From NCBI GenBank assembly GCA_037447605.1, contig CM074808.1, forward strand, positions 2,061,635 to 2,125,634: DNA of 64,000 bases, in the 5' to 3' direction. The notes beneath the pieces were generated by a model, which worked only from the letters and a program-made list of their open reading frames with translations, had not been told where the DNA came from and ran no database searches. The position numbers and the translations under genes were made by a program. This stretch comes from Zygnema circumcarinatum. Its lineage: Eukaryota > Streptophyta > Zygnematophyceae > Zygnematales > Zygnemataceae. Below are positions 36,074-46,959 of the stretch, piece after piece (position 1 is the first letter of the stretch; each line of letters begins with the position of its first letter).

Positions 36074-37265
36074 ATGGCCGCCGAGGCAGCAGGTGTGGAG
36101 GCGTCGCTGTTGAGGGAGGAGGAGGGCGCAGGCCAAGGGAGGGCGTTCAAGGATCGCTTCATTTCCAACTTCTTTGACGGGGCGGACAAGTTCGCGATCA
36201 TCAAGGCCATGGCCCCCATGGAGGCAAGCTTTACCTCGTTGCTTGTTCGTCCCTTCCTTTCCCGCGGCTACCACGTGTAGCCCAATCACCATTTGATGCC
36301 TCGGCAATTTTCCTCCTATCAACAGCCCCTTTACTATCTCTGCCGGGTGTCAGCAGGTGTTCCTGGGTGTTGGAGCCCTAACGGCGGTCTTTTTGCCAAA
36401 GGTGTGGGCGGGCACCCTGGCGGCGCTGCTCCTTGTCCCGCCCATTGCCCGCGTAGCTCTCCGTTCCGTGGGCGTTCTGCGCAATCCTCACATGGATCGC
36501 GTTGTTCCGGGACGCGTCACAGCGAAGCTGGAGGGCGACTTCTGTGTGCTGCTCATCGGCGCTCGGAACAACGCGCCATGGAAGCTGACAAAGAAGTTCA
36601 ATGAGATCGGAACCGCATTCGGAAACATGTTCAGGTCAGCCACCGCAACATTACATTTTACCGATCTCATTTTTGCAGCTTCGTTAGGGGGCTTTCTTGA
36701 GCAGGGAGAACGAGTTCCGCATTGCCTAAACTGGGGGTTCTCTTCTGCCAGGGAGCTCGAGAGCTTGCCAATAGAGAGCACTGGATACCTGGGAGCGGAG
36801 CAATACTCCTCAAGCAACTGGCAGCGCAGCTCACATGTGATGGCAGTCATGTACTGGCGGTCGTATGACCATCTCCTTAAGTTCGCGCACTCTCCAAGCA
36901 TGAAGCACCTCGCAGGTAAAACCTCCCTCCCTGTCTTGGACCTGCCCGCCTATCTTTTCTGAACCACTGCACTACTTTGTTGTGTCGAGGATGCTCCTGC
37001 TGAAGAGCACCGCCTTTCGCTCATCCTCTTGTGGAGCGCATGCATGCATGCGTGCATGTCTGCGCTCACTGCAGCGTGGCAGGCTTCGGAGAAGGAGACG
37101 AAGGCGTCCAGCGACATCGCCTTATGGCACGAGGCGTACCCTGTGCGGGACGGGAAGTACGACGCCATCTATGTGAACTGCCCCCCTTTGGGCCTCGCCA
37201 TGGCCGGCGAGCTGCAGCCCTGCACGGGCCGCCTGCGCACCTCGCGCGGCCGCAGCGGGTGCTGA
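36074..37265 (+). CDS. DUF4188-family protein (monooxygenase-like ferredoxin fold)
   Basis: There are four exons: 36074-36223, 36357-36634, 36752-36915 and 37075-37265 (783 nt, 260 aa, in frame). Intron 1 uses a GC donor (GAG|GCAAGC). Residues about 51-75 are hydrophobic (VFLGVGALTAVFLPKVWAGTLAALLLVPP), one or two possible membrane segments. From about residue 95 the protein follows the DUF4188 pattern: GRVTAKLEGDFCVLLIGAR, PWKLTKKFNEIG, then ELESLPIESTGYLGAEQY, VMYWRSYDHLLKFA, DIALWHEAYPV and YDAIYVNCPPLGLAMAGEL. Members of this family are annotated as monooxygenase-like dimeric alpha-beta-barrel proteins; the substrate is unknown. An N-terminal membrane segment before the domain is a notable addition. 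The gene is convergent with the FAD oxidoreductase. Family assignment is from remembered motifs. Confidence 0.85.
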
Positions 37266-38026
37266 GGGGAGCGGGAGGAGGGCTGCAGGCACCTGCCTAT
37301 TCTGTGTCCTTGTTCCGTTAGGGGTCACGGAAGCCTGCCCTGTATACGCACTGATCTTATTCTCGCCTCCAATTTTTCGTTCGTCCACGAGGCCATGAAA
37401 GGGTCCTTCCCCCTCTGGACGAGCAGCAGCAGCTAAAGCAGCAGCAACACTTCTAGGAGTACGGGAGGCGGCTTTGAGGCGGAGAGTTTTCCGAGTTAGG
37501 ACAGGTTGTAAATAGTTTTTTTGTCCAAGTAAAACATGAAAGGACTCGAATTTACTAAAAAAAAATCAATTTTATATTTTGGAGATAACTACGGCATGGT
37601 CTTGTAGTGCATTTTCTGCGATTTTTTTAAAAGCTTCAATGGACCAATGAGAGCCAAACACTTCTTTCAGATTCACAAGTGGAGCCGCCTCCCCTGATCT
37701 GGGTTGTCTTCACCTGCTACCGTACATCAGACAAGGCAGTTCCCCCAAACAAAATTCGCCAGCTTGAATTTCTCCAAGAGACGCGAAAAAGGTCTGGAGT
37801 GTTCAGAGTTTCCACCAATGCGAAGCCTGAGAAACCAGTCAGACATGACGCTCCCACTAAATCGCAGTAACAAGAACTGTATAAAGGAAAGAAAGAAAAG
37901 AAAAAGGCGACATAACATCGTCACCCATCCCCCCTTGAGATGCCCCAAAGGACAACACAGTCAACTTCCGTCTCCAAACGAATAGGTTTCACGATGTTAC
38001 ATCTCATAGTAGAGAGGCACCCTTCC
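37266..38026. other. Intergenic region between convergent genes
   Basis: It contains the expected 3' UTR of the DUF4188 gene and the tail region of the minus-strand FAD oxidoreductase. A-rich runs lie near 37556-37565. No additional gene is visible. Confidence 0.4.
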
Positions 38027-38074
38027 CCCCCCCCCCCCCCCCCCCCCCNNNNNNNNNNCCCCCCCCCCCCCCCC
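38027..38074. repeat. Poly-C tract containing an assembly gap
   Basis: A run of C is interrupted by ten N bases (38049-38058) and ends at the base next to the stop codon of the FAD oxidoreductase. On that gene's strand it is a poly-G run at the very start of the 3' UTR. Its true length is unknown because the gap sits in it. Confidence 0.95.
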
Positions 38075-41000
38075 TCAGCCCAGGGCGGCGGCGAGGCGGC
38101 GAGCCACCGCCAGCCCCGCCCTCATCCCGTCCACGGCGGCGCTGACGATCCCTCCCGCGTAGCCGGCTCCCTCCCCCACAGGGACGAGGCCCGCCATTGA
38201 GACCGACTCAAAGGTCTCCTTGCAGCGCTCAATGCGCACAGGAGAGCTTGTTCTCGTCTGCACAATCCCCCTCATCCTCTGGGTCATCATGAATAATGTT
38301 TTTTACTTTCGTTTCCTGAGAAAAGATGCATCTTGTGGGTTATCACGGGGCATATTAGACATGGGCTGCTCGCATTCCTGCTCATTCGTGCATTTCTTAC
38401 TGCGAGCAATCCATCACCCCCTGGTTGCTTGAGGGCTGCAGGCTCACCTCAACTCCATGAAGCAGCGCGTCACTGCAGACGAATCCAGGCATCTGCATCC
38501 ACAGAGCTCCCATTCGTTCTTGAAATTCCGGCCATAGTCTTCAAGAGAACTTCCCTGAAAGCCTTTGACGTAATCCATTTTGAGCGTCACACTATGAAAG
38601 TTGTGTTTTGAGATTCATTTTCCCCATATGCTAATACTGTACAGTACGTTAGGAGTTCACAAATCCCCTAGTCACATCAAGAATAGCCAACTCCCACGAC
38701 GTCCCTTCTCTCGCATAAGCCCATCCTTCCTATATTCCTCCCACTTTCTCTCCTCCCAGAAAAAAAAAAAAAAGGGAGAGAGGGAAACAGACGAGAGAGA
38801 GAAGTAGAATGGAAGAAGAATGCTGCGAGTTTCCATTTCGTTTCCAGGTTTCCTCATTTCACCAATGCTATTGCAGACTTGTCCTTTCGTCACTTTACCT
38901 GCCTGTCAAAGGCCAGAAGGGCCTTTTTGAGAGCAGTACTAATTCCAGGTGGATAAAGGTCATCCAGGCGCGCTGAGCGAACTCCAAGACGATAACTGGA
39001 AGCAGGTAAGGGTTCTTCTGCATAAGCCCCTCCATTAATGACCATGAACGTCCAGGCTTTCAGCAATGCAGCCTCCTAAACTGTTGTTCGCTTACGCATA
39101 TCAGTAAATATCACAGCTGAGTAAAAGCAGCGGTAATAAAAGTTTTCCACAGAATGAAAACTAGATGAATAAACAAAACCCTTACCTGAAAGCCGCCCAT
39201 CAAGAAAATCAGTAACCCGCTGAACGGGCACCACAAAAGCTCCTCCACCCCTCACGGCTGCCTCTCGCTCTATGGTTCTCTGCACCACACTATTGGCACA
39301 CCTCAGACCCTCGAGCACTGTATCAGGTGGCCGCACCTACGGGGCTGCATCTACTCTAAGCTACTTGCTGCCCTTTGCCCAAAATGGTTTGCTGAACTGG
39401 GAGGCCCAATCATGCAGTAACAAGTTCATCACTGTATACTAAGGCACAGGGGAAGGACTGCATGTGAATAATCTCCTCCGTGGCTTTGCAGAATATCAAA
39501 CTAAAGGAAATGCCCCAACTACGCTACCTGAAATGCCACTCCTGCGAGTGCGCCATGCTCCATGTAGGGCGCAAAATCTGCTGCTGAGACGGTTGCCACA
39601 AGTGCTGCATTCGCCCATTTAGAAGACCGCCTTGAAAAGGACATTCCGTTTATACAAAGCTCGTTTTCATCAGTACTCGTCGACACGACCTGCACCACAG
39701 TCACCCGCACACCGTAAACAATGAAGGTTACAGGAAACTTGCTTGAGCACTCATGGCAAGTCAAATGGAAGAATGCTAGAGAACAAAATCGCTATGACGC
39801 TGGCAAGTCACATGCAGGGAGCCATAAGTACTCTTTGATGCTTGGAAAATCAGATTCTGCATTACATACCTGGCCACCCGGGCACATGCAAAAGGAATAA
39901 CAACCATGTCGATCCATGCCTTCGCCTTCAATATTAACTGCAAGGCTGTAATCTGCAACTGGTATTTTTCCTTTCCCGTTCTCCACAGCAGATGCCCACT
40001 CCCCATACTGCCATATCCCACGCAGAGGCAGGCATAAGGGGATTTCAAGGATTAGGTGACGAAAGTGGAACAGCAACTGTGAAGATTGGACCCATCACGA
40101 TATAGCATTTGCAAACATGCATAATAGAACCCACCTGGATGTTGTTAATGAGTTCCTGAGGATGCTCCACCCTGAAGCCCACCTGCAATCCCAGGAAAAA
40201 AAATTCGGAAAGATTTCATGGCATTGGTTAGCTGGGGGCTATGTGTTGTGGGGCTATGTTGTTTATGAACATAGCATTCTCATTCCGGGATATGAAAGTA
40301 TGGCATGGACGCTGAATTATGAAGTGGCTCCTATTCGAAGTGAGATGTGGCTTTCAACTTGACTTTTGGCACACACGACGCTGTATCCCCCTGACAATTT
40401 TTGACCGGCTAGGAACAAGAACCGAACTCGAGACCACTATGAAGCACTGACCGCAAAATCTTTTATGCTCATTTCCACCCCATGCCGTTGGAGGACTGCG
40501 TACACGTCTCGAGCAGAATGCCCCACTGCCAGGACAACACTGTCCGCCCTCATCACTCCAGTTTGTCCAAGACGGTGATCGTGACGGCCGGTAGGGGACG
40601 TGCTGGGTTTAGTAAAGAGGGAGGAGACCGCCGCCACTCTGACTCCAACGAGCCGCCCATTCTGCATTTCCAGATCCTCCATAACTGTTCCAAAATGGAT
40701 TTCAACCTGGAATAAACACATGCAAGCGATAACAGCAACAGGTTTATATCCTGATGATCCGCGGAAGTAACAAAAAACAGTGAGAACTCCTGCTTTCAAT
40801 AAGGTCAGCAATAGCCCAGCTAGCAGTGGACAGAAAAACCTAGCCCCTTGACTGAGATCCCCAAGGCTTCCGTTCTTCACCAATAAACTTGTCACACTAG
40901 ATCTGTCTTTCCTCCTCACATCCACAAAAACCACGTAGGCAACCTCCAAGAATCCCGTCTCCCATCCCATACTCAACCAAGCACTTACAATGCTGGTTAT

Positions 41001-43656
41001 CTGTTTGAAAAACACATCTTAACCAAGTAACTCTCACAGCCTATGTGCAAAACATCAAGAAGCATCTTGAAATTGCTCGTATGTGTTATCGTTTCGGAGA
41101 ATGGTGCCTAGAACAAAACAAAACTTGATTTTGACACCAAAAAATCTGTACTCACGAAACCCCAGCCAAGCCTACATTATGCGGAGGCCCTCACCCCTAA
41201 CTGCAGGAGATGGTTGCGGAAGTTCTGTAGAATGCGAACAAGGCGATCAGTTCCGAGGTGGGGCTTGCCATCCACACAAATACGCTCGGGCGCCCCAAAG
41301 TGCACCAAGGCTCGCAAAACCTGCAGGCCCGTGACTAACAGAGAAGTTGATAGAGGGGAAAACATCGACTTTTCTTTATCTGAGGTCCACTTCGCTTTCC
41401 CTTATCCGTTGCCGACTCACACCTATTCACTCGTTTCTCTTGAGCTATGACAGTACTAACTTAACAGATAATGGAGCAGCTATTATTTTAGTAGCAGTTC
41501 TGGTAAAGCAAGGCATCTGTTCAAGACGACATCCCATTTGTCCTTCGTATAAAAAGACTTCCACTTACCGCCTGCACTTCCGAGCTGTTCTTCCCAATAC
41601 GCGTGGTTAACTTGCCATCACTCCAAGTGCCTGCTCCCCCCTGAGCCTCCCTCTTTGCCTCACCAATCACTAAGTGTAAATGCATGTCGCTACGAATCAC
41701 GCAGGAGCGACCACACAAGAATCATCACCGGCTATGAAGCAGAGTTGACTATACTCTTCTTGAACATTCCATCCGAAATCTCAGAACACTTGCTATCCAG
41801 CATTGCGATAAAATTCCGATTATCCCCAAACACCATTAAACGATGGTTAAGTAACTTATCTCACACTTAGCCCACTATAAATTTGTACTGTTGAGAAAAC
41901 GTGAGTAAAACAGTCCTTACATCACACGTTGTGCTGCAACTCTAGGAATACTCTACAACCGGTTGCCCTGTTCAAGAAACCTGCGTGTTGGGGAGGAAAG
42001 AGAAGTGCTTGCCTCTCCATAACAAAAGTTGCTGTTGGCATCCATCTGCCGCCTAACAACAAAGGCTCCTATATCTCGTCCTCTCACTTCCACTGGCTGG
42101 CCCCTCTCCAACAGCACCACCTTGTGCCCACTCTCAGAGAGTACAAGAGCTGCAAAAAGACCTGCAGGTCCACTTCCCACAACAACAACCTTCTTCTTCA
42201 TTCTTCCAGCTGCCGCGGCCGTATTCCCTGTCGAATCTCCCGCTGGGTGAAAAGGATCAAATTTGTTCACCTCGAGGCTACTTCTATCTGTGTCTTCTAC
42301 GGGGTCCCTCTTTTCATTGAGAATGCTATCCGTCGATGACCAGTGCTTTGTTGAGTCCCCGAGAGTGTTGGCCTCACTGTTGGGAGCACGCCTTGAAGCC
42401 TGAACATCCTCTTCAGCGTTTCCGCCAGCTGAAAGAGGAGAGGCCGTGAAAGTAGCAGAATGTAGGCCCATAACGGCATTGAGAGCATTGTCTTGAACAC
42501 TTGGGACACGAGAGGCACGCTGCGGAAGACGAAAGAGCTTTGCAGAAGAAGCATTTGCTGCAGTCAGTGCTGCACGGATTTCCTTTTCTTCCACATCTAC
42601 TGCATACACGAACTTCGGGTCCTGCGATCGAGGAATGGGAAACAAATCCTCGTCTTTCAGCTTCACGGCCTCTGACGTGGAACAATGTACATGAAAAGCA
42701 AGTCTCCTATAAAGAAGTACACCTGCAGAATATAATAGGGAAAACATATCATATATCTGACTAGGTACAATTGATTGCCCTACATTAAAAACGGGCCATC
42801 CTTGCTTCGTCTTAACGGTAATCGCTTGGGTAGTCTTCACTGTTGGGATGTCTCACCTTTCGGGCATCAAATGACTTTCGAAGAACCTTGATTGCAGTGG
42901 GGGATAACTGATGTTGCTGCCCCCCAGCCCAGAACTTAAACCTTTTTAGCAAGATTGAAAAGATAGGACCGCGACAAGGTAATAATGAGGTTTCCGCGGT
43001 ATAATCTACGGAAGGTTATATTGTTTCGGCAACGTAAGTACCTGACAGCCCAACCGAGTCGCTACCGCCTCATGCAACACTTCATGGAGCGAAAAGAAGT
43101 CTTTGCCAGGATCAGCTGAGACAGGCACTTCAATGTTGAACAGGCGCCAGCACATCTCAACATCAGAGGTTGCTGCTGCCTCGCTTGCAAATTCTGCATT
43201 TTTCTCATCTCGAAAGGTAGGACTTCTGTTGGGCACTGAGAGACGAGAAGGTTTAGAATCCAAGTCTCTTTTACTCCGCTTACTCCTTAAATTGCCCCTC
43301 CTCTCTGTTACAGAAACGTTATCTTTCCCTTTCTGATCACCAGTCCATTCCCTTGATGCGAATTCTTCCCTACTGCTCGTTCTATTGCGCTGGCTCTTTG
43401 CTGGAGCTTGCTCCGAAGTGATTTCTCGTCTACCTCTGCCACTGCAAGCTCTCACTCTTCCATTCCGGAGCCGCTTTGCGATTTGAGAGGAAAATCCGTT
43501 ACACGACGCAAGCTTAATTGCCAATTTTCGTTCATTACATGCCGAGTTCCAAAAGGCATTCAAATCCTTGAGCCCCAGACTATTGCTTGCAGGTGCGAGA
43601 GGACAACAGGGGTAGCTTAAACCTGCGCTAGCAGTTCCCATGAGCGACATCTCCAT
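38075..43656 (-). CDS. FAD-dependent oxidoreductase, COG2509 / PDE327-like, probably plastidial
   Basis: Thirteen exons stay in frame: 43656-43042, 42886-42857, 42669-42013, 41640-41569, 41320-41195, 40706-40452, 40182-40135, 40007-39870, 39689-39528, 39336-39186, 39017-38899, 38492-38448 and 38257-38075 (about 866 aa). The FAD-binding Rossmann motif is KKKVVVVGSGPAGLFAAL. Family signatures follow in order: GGAGTWSDGKLTTRIG, GKPHLGTDRLVRIL, LAVGHSARDVY, FRVEHPQELIN, YSFCMCPGG, NGMSFSRRSSKWANAALV, GGGAFVVPVQRVTDFL and the C-terminal TRTSSPVRI with GLVPVGEGAGYAGGI. It resembles the Arabidopsis chloroplast protein PDE327; the precise reaction is not known to me. The roughly 200-residue N-terminal exon is Ser/Arg-rich and could include a transit peptide. 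Intron 3 has a GC donor (GAG|GCAAGC). The 10-codon exon 2 and the CAGAG acceptor of exon 3 are the least sure joins. Confidence 0.93.
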
Positions 43657-44192
43657 AGCAACACCTCAAAACTCAGAACATTAAATGTAGGTTTGTGCAT
43701 TGCATGCTTTCGCACAAAGAGAATTGAAGGTTTGGCTCCGCAAATGGCCTATACCATTACAGCTCGTCCATATGAGTGCTCCATTACAGGGAGACGGGAG
43801 TCAGTCTCAAGGCGATCATCGAGGGCTCCGCAGCCTCTCACTCGGGGACCAACTCAATTCCCGAAATTCGGAAATCTCGATTCGAATTCCGAAATCTGAA
43901 CGGAACTGCTGAAAAAGCAGCAGCTCCGAACTCGCGGAAGCCGAATTCTACGAATTTCTGAATTTTTACAGTACGGTACCGTACAAACTTTGGAATTCAG
44001 AAGTCCCATTTTACGGATTTGCTCCGAGCAGTGAACCCCCACAGAGACGAGAGAGGGCTCCCCTTCCTGCCTCCGTTCCAGGCCCAGGCCCAGGCCTGCA
44101 TCAAGTTTACCCCCCCAGACTGGATACTTACGGCAAGATGTGCTCCACAGTGGGTAACAACTGAGAGGTTGCGGGATAGTGAGGATTCAGCC
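43657..44192. promoter_or_regulatory. Divergent intergenic region between FAD oxidoreductase and LSM5
   Basis: These 536 bp separate two head-to-head genes and must hold both promoters. The segment has many GAATTC/CGAAAT-type self-complementary stretches (43855-43965) and a perfect GTACGGTACCGTAC palindrome near 43971-43984. No TATA box stands out. Confidence 0.45.
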
Positions 44193-45692
44193 ATGTCGCA
44201 CAATCCCAGCCATCTTATGCCAACAGGTTTGTGGTGATGAAGACACTGACCTTTGTGCGAGTTATTCTTCATTCATGCTGAAAGTCTCAATTTGTTTGCT
44301 TTGTTCATCTATTGCGAGCAGACGTTGCTACTGAGGCGCAATTTCGTGTTTATTATTGACATCAATCATATTGGTGTCTGTTTCTTGTGCAACAGAGCTC
44401 ATTGACAGATGTATTGGATCAAAAATCTGGGTGATCATGAAGGGAGACAAGGAGCTAGTGGGCATATTGCGTGGCTTTGACGTTTACGTGAATATGGTTC
44501 TTGAAGACGTCACTGAGTAGTGAGTGCACGCTGTCGTCCTTGAAAAAGGCATCGCATGCCAATATATATGACTGAAGGGTTTAGCCCAGAAATTCGGCTG
44601 GCTTAGGATGTTTACTAGTGTTTAGAGTAGCTGAGGATGCAATGCTTGGCAAATGCTTGTAGCATTGCACGACCAACATCGAATTCCAAAAAAAAAAAAA
44701 TCTCACAATCACCCCTATGCCGTAGGAAGCAAAACTGAATGACCTGCTTGGGCCCTAAGCAGGTCCGGACCACCAGAATTGGAAAACCGCCGAGTTATGT
44801 CAGGAAGCTTTGCAGAACTATATGTCTACTGAAGTGCCCGAGGCACAAATGAACCTAACTATACAGGGCTATTCTTTAACCGCAACCAGTCATCAGTGCC
44901 CTCCCGTGGCCATAACTTCCTCCATTCCAAAGCCTTCTTATTCCCTAAGCGTGGAAGAGAAGGGTTTGATGCTTTTGACTCTCCTCCTCTTAGCCACATT
45001 CTTCAATTTTTTAAAATGCTAGTCCATTTAGGCGTTTGTTGTTTTCAGTTAATGATCTTTTAGGAATCTTGAAGTGCTGACAATATTCACTTCTCTCCTT
45101 ATTCTTTCTTCTTATATTTCTTTATGGCTCTTCGTAGCAAGATCAAGAAGAAACAGGCATGTTGGGGTGCAGTGAATATACCCCGGAGGGTAGTCGAGTC
45201 ACCAAGTTGGATCGAATCCTGCTTAACGGCAACAACATAGCAATTGTAGGTCTCTTTTCCCCTTTAAGTCTCGTTGTTTCTTCTCTTTTCAAGTTATCCG
45301 CTGGCGTGACACACGGTCCGGAGGTCCTCTTGAACTTACAGGAATCTGAAGCTGCAGTGCTCATTGTTAGTCAACTTTTTCTTTCACCCTCCTTTTCCAT
45401 TTATAGATTCGTCGTGTAAGCTTGCAAATTGTACTCAACTTCAAGTTTCGCTGTTGTCGTCGAGGTCCTGTGGCTGCTTCCACCTGCTTTAGAATGATGG
45501 AATGGCAGTCATTAAGACAGAACAAAGTCAAGTCAAGTCAAAGTCAGAGAAGTGGCATTGATCGTTGCTCATTCATGAGCTGATCGCCTCTCCTTTTGCC
45601 ATTTTCATTGCTAATAACCGATTAAATCTCTATTTAACACTGATTACTATGCTTTTGTCTTCCAGCTGGTTCCTGGTGGTGGGCCCGAATAA
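44193..45692 (+). CDS. LSM5: U6 snRNA-associated Sm-like protein LSM5
   Basis: This is a subunit of the LSM2-8 ring on U6 snRNA (nuclear splicing) and of the LSM1-7 ring in cytoplasmic mRNA decay. There are four exons: 44193-44226, 44396-44519, 45173-45245 and 45666-45692 (258 nt, 85 aa; the family is about 90 aa). Reading starts [10 protein letters not shown], parallel to the usual NPSQLLPLEL. The Sm1 motif gives [36 protein letters not shown], and the Sm2 motif gives [19 protein letters not shown]. The phases of all four exons agree. The start codon is the only in-frame ATG ahead of the conserved N-terminus. The first and last introns are small; the second is about 650 bp. Confidence 0.95.
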
Positions 45693-46959
45693 CTGTAGAA
45701 TTTCAACAGGCGGCTCTGGCATTGAGCCCTCATGCAACATCGAGTATTTCGAATATTGCTCTCCCGCAAATAGGTTAAGGCCATAGACGCTTCCTAGTTT
45801 GTAATCTTTAGGCTGATCAGGAACCGTGTATCTCTATATTTCATCTTCGTGTGGGCTGCAATTAGTAACCAGAGTTTGGAATCTTTTTTGGGCAGGTTCA
45901 GTGCTAGGTCTTCAGGTGGTTGTGGCACTCTCTTCGAATGACCTTCATAGGTTACAGCCAAGTTCACAGGCCACGATCAAAACAACAGAATTGGAAATGT
46001 CTGGAATCACGCTAAGAGTGGCTGTGTAAGGAGCACCTTTTGTTGTCATCCTTACAGTTTTTCTGTCTCTTTGTTGTGCTCTACCTTGCCTACCAAGGTA
46101 GTTTGCTGATATCCCTGGCCTTAATCTAGTCGAAGCAGATTCCTTGTCCTGCAAAATCCTTCAATCATCCATCAAGCGCATGTTCCGGGGTATACTCTTC
46201 TTTTTTTTAGCATTAGACTATGCAGTCGTTCCAGACGACGCAAGCACTGTAGCGCTGTAACTGTTAGCTGTTGTTGGCTGTCGCCTGGCCACTGGCGGCT
46301 TTGTTTCTGGTGATATCCGAATTTAGTATCAGATTAAACTGGCTCAATCTCATGCACATGAGACATGGATACACCTTTCATAAACTTCATGGCTAGACAA
46401 TGGTTTTGAGATTTGCTGGCCAAAACCACACAAACGCAATCATAGTTAGTACTTTCTTCGAGTCAACTTCAGCCTCTTCACATCTTTCGCGAGTGCATGC
46501 TCTGAAATAAACCACATACCAAGCCATCCTATAAGCCAAGCAAGATGCGGGAGATAGGTCCCGAGAACGCGAGGACAACACTTTTTTATGTTGCACCGAC
46601 TTTTGGTACAGGAATGCGCATTGACTTTAGTGAGGTACCATGGGCACCTTGACTTTAGTAGGGTCCCATGTTCCATTGATCCTAACTATTAATTTCAACG
46701 AACTCGCGTCACATGACTCTAGTTCCGTTCCACGTTTAACAAGCCCTCATAGCCACAAGGGAAATAGTCTCTTGCGACGCGGGGCCGAACTGTGCGTCAT
46801 GGAGCATGTAGGAGCAGGAGACATGGAGCAGGGAGCAAGAAAAGGAAGCGGAGAGGCCCTGGTGCCTGCTGGGAGGGAGAGGACGAGGGGCGGAAGGAGG
46901 CGGGAGGGAGCTAGGTATCAGCAAAGCGTGAGGCGCTGCAGGCGCTACTCCTTGGCAAC
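45693..46959. other. Intergenic region between LSM5 and proteasome alpha-3
   Basis: It holds the LSM5 3' UTR and the promoter side of the next gene. A short imperfect direct repeat (TTGACTTTAGT.GGT.CCATG) lies at 46621-46672. No further gene is supported. Confidence 0.4.

Noticed and set aside
37940-38200. Open frame across the poly-C tract and gap
   Set aside because: It is made of poly-Pro from the homopolymer, runs through N bases, and is antisense to the last exon of the oxidoreductase.
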